Shown here in pieces: positions 43,989 through 55,978 of a stretch of DNA of 64,000 bases (the stretch's first letter is position 1; every line of letters begins with the position of its first letter). Under the pieces are notes generated by a model. It saw only the letters and a list, made by a program, of their open reading frames with translations. It was not told where the DNA came from and searched no databases. This stretch comes from Linnemannia schmuckeri (Eukaryota; Mortierellomycota; Mortierellomycetes; Mortierellales; Mortierellaceae). The stretch spans positions 1,364,001 through 1,428,000 of the forward strand of contig JANATG010000002.1 of NCBI GenBank assembly GCA_029449235.1, read 5' to 3'. Both the position numbers and the translations under genes were made by a program.

Positions 43989-44402
43989 GGTGACACGAGA
44001 TGTAGAGGATCGAGAGGATTTTCTTGGGCGTGCGCAGAGTTTGTTGTAGCAAGCGAGGCAGAGATCGATGCTGTGTGTAAAAAAAAAAAGAAAAAGAGTG
44101 GCGAGAGGAGGGAGAAAGAATAAAAATGTGTGCGTGTAAAGGTGGGTATGACAGTAGAAGAGATATAGAAAGAGAAGAAGCTGATTCTTGAGAGCAGGCT
44201 AAGAAAGAAGAATTTGGCCGGTTCAGGTGGGAACAGTGATGAAATCGTCTACCCTTCATAATTGAACGAGCCACTCCCACTTCTGTAATTGACGACGCCA
44301 CTTTTTTCTCTTTCCCTCCCTGTCGGATCCGACTAAGAGCACCACACGAATTGTTGCCTGCTTTGATCCCCTTCTTCCTCTCCTCATCACCCCTCACTCT
44401 AA
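43989..44402. other. Shared divergent promoter region of the SLC44 gene and BOL1
   Basis: 414 bases between divergent start codons. The left half is A/G-rich on the + strand (leader of the - strand gene), the right half C/T-rich (leader of BOL1). No other gene. Confidence 0.6.
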
Positions 44403-45080
44403 ATGATCGCCCTCTCATCCCTTCTTGTTCATTCCAAAAGAATCCCCTCCATCGCACACCGCTCTCTTCTTCTCTCTTCCTCTTCTTCTCTCATTCACTC
44501 CTCAGCCATGGCATCACAGCAAGAAGGCCCCGTCACAACCAGCATTCGTACCACGGTAACTAACAACAATTTCGACCTCGGAATATATTCTTATAATCGC
44601 TGATAATTGCCTCCGGCGATATCAATTGCAAAGGCGCCATTCTCGAATTGCTGCTGACAGTCGCGTTCTCTTTGTTATTCTTCGGATAGCTCACGGAGCT
44701 CTTGAACCCCGAGGCACTTGAGATCATTAACGATAGTGCGAAGCATGCCCACCACTCTGCCATGCGTGGAGTCGACAGCAAGGAGACCCATTTCAGGTAT
44801 TATGTTCACCGAAGTCACTAAGGTTGATACTGCGCACTTTTTTTTTATCAAAGGCCCTCAGTACTGACCTCGAACTAACACATCTATTTGCCTGATTACT
44901 TTTTGATCCCTCTTTTTTGCTAGAGTGAACGTCGTGTCGGAGGCGTTTGCTGGCAAGTCGACTATGCAGCGTCACCGCCTCATCTACGGCGCCCTTAGCA
45001 AGGACTTTGAGGCTGGCCTTCACGCTTTGTCCCTCGACACCAAGACCCCTGCCGAGGTTGCCAAGGCCTCGGAGGCATAA
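44403..45080 (+). CDS. BOL1: BolA family protein, BOLA1/Bol1-like
   Basis: 138 residues from exons 44403-44555, 44690-44796 and 44924-45080. Bol1 acts with monothiol glutaredoxin (Grx5) in mitochondrial iron-sulfur cluster delivery. BolA core: TSIRTTLTELLNPEALEI, HFRVNVVSEAFAGKSTMQRHRLIYGAL with the invariant cluster-ligand His, then LHALSLDTKTPAE. Two in-frame starts exist. From 44403 the N-terminus MIALSSLLVHSKRIPSIAHR is Ser/Leu/Arg-rich and without acidic residues, a good mitochondrial presequence. From 44508 (MASQQEG) the product is 103 residues without it. I chose the upstream start because of the targeting peptide, but both may be used. Confidence 0.92.
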
Positions 45081-47687
45081 ATGAATTTGGTCCATGTCAC
45101 TCCCTCTTTTTGCATAATATTGTAGTTTCACTTCGCCCTTGTTAAGATCGTTCAAAAGAAAACATATTTTTCTATTTTCTCAGAGTCTAAAGGATGTTGT
45201 TGTGGTTGTTGTGGTTGTTGTTGCATCTCGTGAGCCTGAATAGATGGATGAGAAGTACGAAGTAGCGACATTTTCTTCAGGGCTATGCTAATGGACAATG
45301 ACTTGGTATGACAGGATGGTAACAAACAACAACAAGAAGCGTTTGTGCCACTTCTTTCTTTCATTTTCTTTTCATTCAAACCACATCCACACCCATACAC
45401 AAACACTTCGTAGGCTTCACATAACACGTTTTGTCGGTCAAACATATATCAGATCAGCTGACAACACCGCGCTGACCGATTGTAAACGCGCCTTCATTCT
45501 ACGATCTTTTTTATTATACGCGATCGATTGGCAACCATCCTGGCTCCAACTTGTCATTTGCCGACAGACACAGATGCATCAGAGCGTCCTGTTTCACTGC
45601 TGTTCATGCCACCGAAGCGGAGGGAAGGGTTTATTTTCTACTTTTCCCTCATTTTTTTAGTACCCCTTTTCCTTTGTCCCCCTTTGATCACAACATAACC
45701 ACTCTCTCCTATTGTTGCATGCGCATCTACTCTATAAGCACAGTTGGGCGCAAAACCCCTATTTCAATCTGTCCCTTTTCTCTCTCTCTTTCCTTCTTTG
45801 CGTCTAAAAACCCACAAAGGGTAATCAACCAGGGTTCAACCTTGTTTCCACTTTGCAGCATTCTTCTCATGACCCTCTTCACTCATTTAAAAATGCAATC
45901 CAACATGTCTCTCTTTCCTGCTCACAATGGTCCTTAAAAAGGCGCGCCATATGACTTGAGTGAGTGTAGCACATCATCCGAGTATCCGATAGATATCCTC
46001 CCCCCTTTTCCTTGCACTTGATAACCTTGTGGGTGAATCGAGGAGTGTCTGTGTCTATTCTCAGACACAGACACACCGTGTTCAATACCCATGCCCATAA
46101 TCATGGCCTATCCCCATGCCAATAAATAAATAAAACCATGATTGCCCAAAAAGTATCCTTCAATTTCTTTTCCTCTCTCTTTTTCTTTTTTCTTCTTTGT
46201 TCTCTTACACTCTCTTCTCCCACTGATTGTCTTCGTCTATATAGTCATCACAGCTCATTTAAACATCCTACTTTTCCTCTCAATTTACCCATCACCAACC
46301 ATACACGACTGATCCTACACCGTCAAAATAACCATTCAAAATTTCCTTTCAAACAACTCCACTTCGAGCAAAAGGTATGAGGCTTTGTCACAGGAGAGAA
46401 GGCTGTTTTTGCCTACCTCCCCCTGCTCCTCCTTCTCTTCCTTTCTCCTAGACCGTGGTGCTCCTGAAGATTCGTTCCTTCTCTCCCGTCGCTTTGTTCT
46501 CTCTCCCACCTTTCCCTTCCAACCTTTAGACTCCTCGAAAAATTTAAATCAACTCCTATTGTCTTCCAACTGCAAAAAAATCAACAGCAACAATTAGTTG
46601 TCTTTTTTTTTTCCCGACTCTGAAGCAGGAACGCGACCCATCCAATTGCATACCCGTTATTTATGTGCACGATGAGGGAGAGAAAGTGCAGAAAAGCGAT
46701 GAAATAAGACGCAAAGAGTGATCATACATAGTTTAATTGTATGAGAGAGAAAGAAGGAGTGCTCTCGTGCAATTTCGCTCGTTCTTCCCCCTCTCTCCCC
46801 CTCCCCCCCCCTCTGCCTCTCTCTCTCTCTACGTTGTTTTTCAATCTTCTTCTTTTGGTCACTCCGTATCTTGTGTCGATATCTTTTTTGGGATGTTGTT
46901 AGGTGCTCTTTGCTAGTTCTTTATTGTCCGTTGTCTGTTGTCCGTGCATTTTTGTCTTTCCCTACCACACAATTCCAAGCCTCTATATTTTTTACGCGAT
47001 ATGTAGTGATTGATTGTTTCTTTTCATCCATCACTGCTGCATGCCACCGCCCTCGTTTAATCGTATCATGGACGTATCAAAATCTGTATGATTTTGGCTT
47101 TTTTCTCCGCCTTTTCTTCTTGTTAATAATGCGAGGGTGTCGTACATACATCTTGCAGTCCTACTTTTTCTTCTTCCTCTTCTCTCCTTTGCTTCCTTCC
47201 TTCTCATCCATACATCCATCCTTTTCATTTCTTCTCTCCTCCTCCTCACCCACCACCACTTTTTTTTTTTTTTTTTTTATTTTTTTGTGCTCTTTCGTCT
47301 GCTCTTTTTTCTTCGCGCCAGTCAGTCACCTTTCTCCTACTCTTGTATGCAAGCATCCAACGTCCATCCATCGAGGCTTATTAATAACTCTTACCTTTCC
47401 TTGCTCTTTCCTCTCTGTCAACTTATCCTTCACCTTGCCGTCTTTCTCACCCTGGATTCTATATCACTTGTTTCTTCGTTTTTGACTTTCTTGTTTTCTT
47501 GCAACTGTTCTTCCCTAGTCTCCTCACCTCCTGAAAAAGCAAGGCGGTTGCATTTTTCCATCCAACCAATCAATCAACTACAACCACCTTGGTCGCACGA
47601 CGAAAGCACACCCTTACCCTCTCCGAAGAAAAGAACAAAGACAAACAAGCGTCTGCTTGCTAGATACAAATAAGAACATCAACCAGA
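45081..47687. other. Long pyrimidine-rich region upstream of the F-box/WD40 gene
   Basis: 2.6 kb without a supported gene. About 45560-47640 is strongly pyrimidine-rich on the + strand, with CT tracts near 46800-46825 and a T run at about 47262-47280. Frames here (46871-47485, 47137-47673) translate to Phe/Ser/Leu-rich low-complexity sequence expected from CT-rich DNA. It is probably an extended promoter and 5' leader of the gene at 47688. Confidence 0.55.
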
Positions 47688-50600
47688 ATGGCAGACGTAT
47701 TCCCACCTCCGCTGTTTTCAACGGACATTCCTGTTAAAATCTCTCCTTCGCACTCAACGTCAACAACAACGTCAATAACGTCTACAACATCTACAACATC
47801 AACAACATCAACAACATCAGCAGAAGACTATCGCGCTGCCACGGCCTTATCCCTCGACATTACTCCACTCTCCCCTTCTCTCTCTCCCCTCGCTTCCCCT
47901 CCCGTCTCTCCCATTCCACTATCGGACTTTTCCTCAAATCGGCATCACTACCATCCTTCCAACAACGACTCCCCTCTCTTTCCTCCACTCCTACAAAAAG
48001 AACATCTGTACAAAAGGACAACATCCTCCGACAACAACAGCGGCACTAGTAGTACTGGTAAACAACACGAAAAAGTTTTCGACGACTCCCCGATAACAAC
48101 AAGCACTCAAGAACAGTTCCACCACCGATCCCAACCTTCTCATAGCCGTCACCCTTTGAACCAGATCTCCTCACAGCAGCGTTTGCCATTGAGTAATAGC
48201 AGCAACAGCGACAATAATATGCATGGTGGTCCCAGATACTCTTCACACTTCCTCAAAATGATGCCAGTAATCGATCCCTGGGATCAAAAACACCAACACC
48301 AGAAGCAACAACGCCAGCATCCGCAAGCACCACAACCACCAGCACAACAAAAAAAGCAATCTCAGCAACCTCAGCAGTATCAGAATCAATTCCACCATCA
48401 CCAGCAGCAACAACAAACCCCGCCAGAGCGTAGATTTGTCCTGTCCAGCCCACCCTCGTTCACACGCGCCAGAAAATCCTCTGTCGATTCGACCGGATCA
48501 CTGACAGAGTCTGAACGTAATCGCATGATCAGCAACAGCAACAATAGCAACAACAATTATACTATAGTCAATAATGAATCGTCGCGACATGGTCGGAACA
48601 GATCAAGCACCTCAGGAGACGAGATGATGATACCATCAGTCCAGCGAGGCAGACTTTTGCAGTTAGATCCACTCCAAGAAACCCCAGCGACCATCAGTGG
48701 GGTCAGAGCCAGCGGAGGGGTCGCCGGTGGAGGAGCAACGTCCAAGTACGAAATGCTCTTGAAGCAGATCGCCGCACAGCGCACTAAGCTCAACGCGCTC
48801 AATTCCGGAGCCCAGACGCTGACAAAAGCCATTGCGGCATTGGACGAGACGCTTGGGGAGGAGCGGGATTCGCGAGAGGCGGTCTTACAAGATGCCTCAA
48901 GGGCTGTCGATGGCTGGGGTCAAACCTGGTTCGCCTATTCCAAATGTGAGCCCGTCGAAGTGCTGCAGGAGAGGCCCAACGCTTTGGCATCCCTGATCCA
49001 AGGGATGACTTGGGAGGATAAGAAAGAGCTGTAAGACGTGTTTTGTTTGTTTGTTTGTTTGTTTGTTTGTCCTTGTTTGCATGTGTTGAGGCTGGGCACT
49101 GTTTATCGTCTAAGTGGTTATTAATGTTCATTTCACTGACTGCTCTTTTGTGTTTCTGATCTTCGGATGGTTCTGAAAAATATGTAGGTTTGAACAGCTT
49201 GTCAGAAGCTGTCGACCCCGCGAGACCTATCAACTTCAACACCAACTGACGATTCGACATGGTCAAGTGCATGGATTTGACCTCTTGGACGGGTTTTCGT
49301 CCGACATCTCGACTCTTGTTCTAAAGAACCTCTCCTTTTCGGATCTTGCCAACTGCCGGGTGGTAAGGACCAAACAAGTAAAAGTGTTTTTACGTGTTGA
49401 TTTAATTCTTTTTCAGGGACCTGTCTAACGGTGTAATGTTTGGCGTTATTAAAATAGGTTTCGCGTGCATGGAGGCAAAAGGCAATGGCCTATGATGTCC
49501 TCTTGTCAGCAATGAATCGCGTAACATATGCGGACGACACAATTGATATGGACAGCCAGGATGATGCGCGAAAGAACTGGAATCAGCTTTGTCGGTACCA
49601 GGAGCGCGACTTGAGATGGAAGAGGCACAAGCCTGCCTCAGCTTATGCCATGATGGGTCACACCAGCTATGTTACATCGCTCAAGGACCGGGGCGAGTGG
49701 ATCATTAGTGGAGGATATGATGAGAAGGTTCGACTGTGGGAGACGGCGACGGGTAAGTGTGTCAAGATCTGGGAGGTTGACTCGGCGGTGAGCTGTGTTG
49801 AGCTTTTGGTGGACGCCAATATTGAGGGAGGTGGAGTTGTTGTTGCAGCCTTTGTTGACATTGGGTAAGATTTTTTTTTGTAAGGACGTGCATTTAGTTG
49901 AAGAGTAATCTCTTGCAGACACGAGCTTAACTTTTTTTTTGACTACTTGATTAGATTGGTCAAGGTGTGGTCGTTGCACGGGCCACTGAACATGTATACG
50001 CTGACAGGGCACCAGAAGGGTGTCCGTGCTTTGGCCATCAATGAGAGCTACTTGGTCACAGCAGGATTTGACCAAACCGTTCTTGTTTGGAACTGGACGA
50101 CAGGACGTAGGATCGCTAGCTTCCGTGCGCACAACGAAGTTGTAAGTAACGAATAAACAAACGCTCAAAAAGGTGCCAAGCGCCAAATGTCCTCTATCAG
50201 CAATTACTAACAATCTCTTTGTTCATCGGAATATAGATCCTGAGTGTGCATCTGGCAAAGAATACGGTTTACACATTCTGCATTGACGCCACGCTGAGAG
50301 TATTCGACATTCCCTCACGTACACTGCTGCACCAGGTCAAGCTCTTTGAAGTCCAGCAAGGCTCACCACTACAGTGGTCATGCCTCCAGGGCAAAATGTT
50401 CTTGACAGCGACCAACAGGAAGGTCTACGTCTGGCAAATGGAACATTTGGAGAGTCTTGTCCAGCAACAACAACATCTGCAACAGCAGAACCTGCAGCAG
50501 TTACTCCGTTATCGATCTCCCAGCACCGTCTCACTCGCTTCTTCCTCAGATTTGGGCTCAGAACAACAACACTATACGCCACCCATTTCTCCCTCGCGCA

Positions 50601-52270
50601 CACCTCTTGGCCCTACTCCGTCGTCGTCTCTTACCAACTTGACTTTGCAACCAGATACCCCAGCGCCATCATCATCTACTTTGTCGGTCTTGATGAGTAT
50701 CAGCACAACAGAATCGACCTATGAGGGGTTTGGCGCATCGGTCGAGACTAGAGTGAAGCCATGTTTGACAGCGGTTCTGACTGTTTCGAATGACATGTGG
50801 TGCGGAAACGTCACTCACCATGCCCCACCATTGCTGCTCATTGGGTCTCGCAGTTCTCCTGTGAAACTATCGACCGTGGCTCTGACCAGGGACATTATTG
50901 ACCCTGATAAAGTCTACAACAACGATTATACGCCTATTCAGGCTGCACCCAAGAGCTGGCCCTTCCAAGGCACGCCGACAGGTCACGGTCGAGGTGTGAT
51001 GTGTATCGACTCGAGTTCTGGTCGGCTCGTCATGGGTTGTACTGGAGGCTCCGTTCACGTTTTGAACATGGACCCTGCGAAGAGGAACCTGGCGCCTTTG
51101 AGGTCGAATGCTGCTGCTATGGTTGTCACGCTGCCTCATTTAACGCCCACCCAGATGGATTCTATTCGGTCTGTGAGTCCTGTCAACCCTCTTCTGCCAC
51201 AGGCACCCGTTCCTATCAAGACTACTGCAACGACAACGACTGTGATTACGACGATTAACGCTGGAGGGTACCCTAGAAGGCCGTCGTCAACAGTATTTAG
51301 GGGCAGCAGTAATACCAACAACGTGATCGGCCGTCCAGGAGTCCTTATGTTTCCTTCTCCCAGCCAGTCGCCAACAACCACTATGGCGTGTTCGATGCTT
51401 GTCAGCCCAACGACCCACCTGCCTCGAAACAGTCCTCCTCGAGGAGGGATTGTCTCGTCGTCGCCATACAACAAGTCGGCCAAGAAGCCTATCACTCCGC
51501 AGTCGGAGTATGAAGAGCAGGAAGTCCTCGTCGATTCCTATGACGGCGATATCTCGCGAGAGTTTAGCGATGGCGATATGCCGATGATTGGTTCATTGGA
51601 CTTTTCGTTCAAGGCTTCTTCGCCTTCATCGTCGACATCGCCAACGTCGTCGCCTTTAATTTCGTCCACGTCCACGTCGAAGGAGGATCGGCGTCATTCC
51701 AAGGGCCTTCTTAAGCCGTCGATCGGAGGGAATGCTGGTACTTCTGCAAAATCCTTGCCTACTTCTCCGACTTCCAGGTCGACAACGACGACTGGTACCA
51801 GGCAGAAATCTGCCTCAAACCGGTCACCCTCGAACTCCAACACAGCCACGACACCAATATCTTCATCCTCTTCGTACACGTCTCAGACACTCTCGAGTTT
51901 GTCGAAGTTCATTCCAAGCTCGCCCAGCAAGATGATGATGCGACGACGCGCCAGTTCCGCAGCGTGGACACAACAAGTTACCAGCACAGCTACCACCACA
52001 GTCACCAAAGTCACCCATCCTTCCTCTCCCTCTGATGGGAAGACGACGACGACCGGCACCGGCAGCAGCAGTTCTACCTCTCGCCCTATCAACATCCCTT
52101 CGCCTGTCTCGGCGCTGATGATGAAGGGCCGCAACCGATCCGATCCCAATCTCCTGGCGTCGGTTCATGACGTCTCTGAGAGTCCAGTTTCGACTTCTCG
52201 GAGCTTGGCCAAGAGCTGGTCGCTGTCCTCGCCCTGGAACAGTCCTTCACGCATTGGATCCAAGAAGTGA
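47688..52270 (+). CDS. F-box and WD40 repeat protein, probable SCF substrate receptor
   Basis: 1,381 residues from exons 47688-49030, 49188-49362, 49458-49864, 49955-50141 and 50237-52270. The first 350 residues are disordered (Ser/Thr repeats such as TSTTSTTSTTS, then poly-Gln/His). A predicted coiled coil (KYEMLLKQIAAQRTKLNALN, about residues 350-400) follows. The F-box is at about residues 475-520 (ISTLVLKNLSFSDLANCRVVSRAWRQ), linked to WD40 repeats at about 565-760 (MMGHTSYVTSLKDRGEWIISGGYDEKVRLWE; TLTGHQKGVRALAINESYLV; FDQTVLVWNW; LRVFDIPSR). Loops interrupt the later propeller blades, and the last 350 residues are Ser/Thr/Pro-rich. F-box/WD40 proteins recruit phosphorylated substrates to the Skp1-Cul1 ubiquitin ligase; the substrate here is unknown. 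A 1,343-base first exon precedes the F-box. Confidence 0.88.
49039..49070. repeat. TTTG tetranucleotide microsatellite in an intron
   Basis: About seven tandem TTTG/GTTT units within intron 1 of the F-box/WD40 gene, just after the donor site. Confidence 0.8.
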
Positions 52271-52449
52271 TTCAAGAAAACCGATCGCAACAAAAACAAC
52301 ATACAAGCGAATCTCTGTACCATAGTTCACTCCTCTATGTTTCATGTCCACTCCCCAACATACAAATACATCGCGAAAAAAGCTAAAAAAAATACATAAA
52401 ATAAATGCGGCGCTGTTTTATGCAATATCGACAATGTCTACTACTTAGT

Positions 52450-53697
52450 CTATGCTTTCTTCTTTTCGTCCTTGACACTCTTCCTCACAACCAACTGACG
52501 CTCCCTCCATCCGAGGTAAAGAGGCAGCACAGCGCTGACAGAAAGAACAGGTAAAGCCAAAGTCAGCGCAAGACCAACCTTGAGTTTCTTCAATTGCTTG
52601 CTGGACTGGATCATATAAACGGCCGCGAGGACGTTGTTGAGGATCATGTCGGCACTGATGGAAGTCTGGCAATGATTAAACCAAAGGGCGTTATAAAGCA
52701 CCTTAGGCTTCATGATGGGCGAGAAGAAGAATGGGAGCGTGTAGAAAGTATGGCTGACCAGACCAATGATCGACAGGATAAAGTACAAACGAGGGAGACT
52801 GAAGGTCGAGATACCCTTGTGGGTCTCTGGGTTGAAGGTCAACAGCGCCGGGACCAAGAAGAGCGCATGGGTGGCGATCAAGTTAATCATAAACTCGCGC
52901 GACATAGATGGGAAGAATGGGGTCGCAATCACGCTGGCCTCGCCCAGGAGGATCAAGACTGCCAACAGCGTAGGGACGGTTCTGGTCTGGGTACGGGTGA
53001 TCTTGGGGTTGGGATCTAACTGAGCGAGGAAGAGAGGTCCACCGACAGACATGCTGCCAAAGAATCCGAGCAGGACGAACCACCAGGTTGGGGTCCATTT
53101 GGATTTTTTGGCTGGGTTGGTGGAGTTATGGGCTTGCTTTTCGAGACGGAGGGTTTGACCTTCGACGGACCAGCATGTGAGGGCGGTGCCAGTGAGGAGG
53201 AGGAGTTGGCTGCTCCACCACCATTTTGGAAGCGTGTTTGTCACAATTGCGTATGCTTGCACACTTTTTTTTTAATAGCGGCGACAACAAAGACAAAAAA
53301 TGCGATGTTAAAATATTGCGACAATGGCGACAAACCTTACCGAACAAAGTACAGACACCCACACAACACGCAACTTCTCTTTTTTAAAAACTTACAAGAG
53401 GTCAGACTCGAGGATAAACCGGTTGAGATCCGAACCGAGGGTAATATATTCCTTCTGAAAGAAGGAGAGGATATAGTACCAGGTAATAAAGAGAGAGGAG
53501 ACAGCGATGAGGATGTAGAGGGCGTTGCTGGCGGTGAAGCGCGTCCTGGCGATGCAAATGACAAGGGCCGAGATGACGGTTGTAAAGTAGAGGGCGATCG
53601 ATCCCACGGCCTTGTAGTACAGCGCCGAGTCGTCTCCTCCTGCTCCTGGTGCTGATGTTGTTGGTCCTGTTGATGTGTAGCTGTCTGCTGTTGACAT
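52450..53697 (-). CDS. Multi-pass membrane protein of unknown function
   Basis: 371 residues from exons 53396-53697 and 52450-53263. After an N-terminal Ser/Thr-rich segment (MSTADSYTSTGPTT) there are about eight predicted transmembrane helices, for example ALYYKAVGSIALYFTTVISA, NALYILIAVSSLFITWYYIL, WWFVLLGFFGSMSVGGPLFL, TLLAVLILLGEASVIATPFF, LIATHALFLVPALLTF, LYFILSIIGLVSHTFYTLPF and VGLALTLALPVLSVSAVLPL. The C-terminus is lysine-rich (VKDEKKKA) with a di-lysine-like pattern but not a strict KKxx ER signal. No family recognised. The acceptor of exon 2 (AAAAAG/TGTGCAAGC) was chosen because it keeps the frame; it follows an A run rather than a pyrimidine tract, so that junction is less certain. 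Convergent with the F-box gene, 179 bases apart. Confidence 0.78.
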
Positions 53698-54664
53698 TGT
53701 GAAAGAAGCGTTGCGTGTGTTAGGAAGAGGAGGAGAGAGGACGAAATGTTCTTTTTGAAGGGCAAAAAAAGAAGAGAAGAACGGTGTAATGAATCGAGCT
53801 AGGGGTCACGTGTAAATATACATTGCAAATAGGGGCGATCGCGCGGTTTTTCACTTTGCGCAACTGACAGCAGCACAACGGCACAATTAGAGGAAAGAAC
53901 TGCGCGCGAGATACAAGGGATCAGTGACTATTGCAGTTGTAGAAAAGGCGCTTGTTGGCTCTGCGACAACATTTTCATCGAAGTGTATGACAGAGCGATA
54001 GTCTTTTCTAATAAGCAGCGTTATTTTCAAGTGGTGGCATGTAGTCGAGCTAGAAAGCAAGTAGGAGATAGTTGACTTGACCACGATAGTCACACGCTGT
54101 TGGAATTGTCGCTCACTATTCATCACGTTGGCTCTTTCCATTTCTCCGAATTCTCATCCCTTGCGGCCTCTTGCAATCCCTGGCTACTGTCCAAGGTTTT
54201 GTTTGGCAATGCGGGGTTGTTTTTTTTTCTTTTCCTTCCTGTCTGTCTCCATCCCATCCTGGAAACCATGAACCCCCTTCACGCCCCTTCAAATCTGTTT
54301 ATCGTCACTCTCCCCTTGAGCTCTTTGCCCAAATCTTCTTCTCCTTGAGCTCAACCCCGTTGGTTAATTATATCTCATTGTCACTCACTTTCTTGTAGCC
54401 GAGAACGATGGATGGATGGAAGGAAACGCCCAGGATTACTTCATTTGCCTGCTTGCTTCCCTTTCTTTGCTTCTTCTTCTTGTCGCTGTAAAGCCGGATC
54501 CTGATAAAGACACCTTTTGCACAGACATAACATTCATCTCCGATAATTACAACTTGTTCATCTCTTTGCTTCACTTCACCAACCAATACGAACTCACTCT
54601 CTTCCCTTTGCCCCGGCGTCGTTTCCCTTTTTTTCACTGTCGTGGCTATACTTCTAACCCAACA
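53698..54664. other. Divergent intergenic region, membrane protein and GPI protein genes
   Basis: About 970 bases between two divergent genes. Positions 54120-54400 and 54450-54660 are pyrimidine-rich leader sequence. An in-frame ATG at 54416 would extend the downstream protein by 83 residues with another hydrophobic start (MEGNAQDYFICLLASLSLLL), but the ATG at 54665 has the better signal peptide. Confidence 0.55.
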
Positions 54665-55459
54665 ATGACTTCAGGGACGACCTCATGGAAGCATCTGCTC
54701 CCCACACTCTTCCTCGCTCTTCACCTCTGCCTGCTCTGTCTATCATCCTTCACGGACGCACAGATCTTCAATGGCAACAATGTCGTTGCAGCACCCACTA
54801 AGGCCAACATCATCACCACGGATATCATTCCCACCTTCATCACAACTGAAGCTCTCAAACCAACCTCAACCTCGTCTGGTAGCAAAAATTCGACCGCAAC
54901 TGGAAACAGTACTCTGACCCCAACCGCAACCATGACCACAACAACGATTCCGCCCCCAGTCCCAATTCAGCCTTACACAACATGGGCACCCGGTAGTGGT
55001 CCTATCCCCGTCGCCAGTCCGTTGCCTCTTCCCACTTCGCCAGCCTTGTTTCCTCAAAACATCTCGACTTGCTCGACCTGCTATGGCATGTTTCCGACCC
55101 TGTCTCGATGCAATGTGGTCGCTAACTCTAACACCTTTCCAATCACACCCAACACAACCTATGCGACGCTAATGCCCTTTTTGCAGTGTATCTGTACTTT
55201 CAAGGCCCTGGACGCCTATCCATACTGTGTTGACTGTTTTGCAAAGACTCAGCAGCCCACGCAGTTGAATGTCCTCCAGGCCAACCACTTAATCAACTAT
55301 ATCGATGCCTTCCGTCAGCTGTGTGGAGTCACTTACAACGGCAACAGAATCCCGGGCAACAGTGGCGGTGCTCTTGAGCCGTCGGTCAGCATAAAGTTGT
55401 CGGCATTACTAGCGAGTCTGACAGGAGTCTTGGCCATGAACTTTTGGGTGGCGCTGTGA
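54665..55459 (+). CDS. GPI-anchored Cys-rich secreted protein
   Basis: Single exon, 264 residues. Signal peptide MTSGTTSWKHLLPTLFLALH to about residue 34 (SSFTDAQ cleavage region). A Thr/Ser/Pro-rich stretch (about 55-130) with Asn-glycosylation sites precedes a module at about 135-225 with cysteines spaced CxxC-x9-C-x25-CxC-x10-CxxC-x28-C. A short GNSGGALEPS stretch provides candidate omega-site residues before the C-terminal hydrophobic tail SIKLSALLASLTGVLAMNFW, as expected for GPI attachment. No enzyme motif is visible. The cysteine module matches that of the type I protein at 6213-7766. Probably a cell-wall or plasma-membrane outer-face protein; function unknown. Confidence 0.82.
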   Translation: MTSGTTSWKHLLPTLFLALHLCLLCLSSFTDAQIFNGNNVVAAPTKANIITTDIIPTFITTEALKPTSTSSGSKNSTATGNSTLTPTATMTTTTIPPPVPIQPYTTWAPGSGPIPVASPLPLPTSPALFPQNISTCSTCYGMFPTLSRCNVVANSNTFPITPNTTYATLMPFLQCICTFKALDAYPYCVDCFAKTQQPTQLNVLQANHLINYIDAFRQLCGVTYNGNRIPGNSGGALEPSVSIKLSALLASLTGVLAMNFWVAL

Positions 55460-55978
55460 AAGTGCGGTATACACAACAGGGGAAGATGTTTGCAGTTTTT
55501 TGACAATACAATGGACAGAGACGAAGGAGGAGGGGAGGCGAAATATGTCCAAGAGCCCGCATAGGAGAGAGAGGGGAGGAGATGGCTAGTGTGCCCGGTC
55601 ACCATCGCGGAATAGACGTAGTCTGACTCCTCAGATCACGAAAACCATTTACACCGCCACATATCATAATTAAAGATTATGTTTTTGGATAGCTAAAAAG
55701 GATAGCTGTTGTATGGAGAGAGGCGAGGTGGGTCATCGTTGTCATTTGTGCGACCGTCCCGCCCAAGTGTGTGAGCGAGGACAGTGGTATTTCTTTTCCA
55801 ACGGACGAGGCGCTGTGCTCGCTCTATTCTCTCTCTTTTTTCTTTGGCCCCTCTCAATTACCTCTTAGTGCATATTCCGATTTTTTTCCTTCCCTTTCTT
55901 TCTACTCTCCCTCACTTTTCCGACTATCAACCAGCGATTGCATTCAACCCTTCATTCAGCTCGACTTCATCCACCCAC
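55460..55978. other. Intergenic region before AMP deaminase
   Basis: 519 bases without a gene. From about 55800 it is pyrimidine-rich leader sequence for the gene at 55979. Confidence 0.55.

Noticed and set aside
46871..47673. Phe/Ser/Leu-rich frames of 178-204 codons
   Set aside because: Translation of CT-rich leader DNA; low complexity, no stop-free competition, no family.
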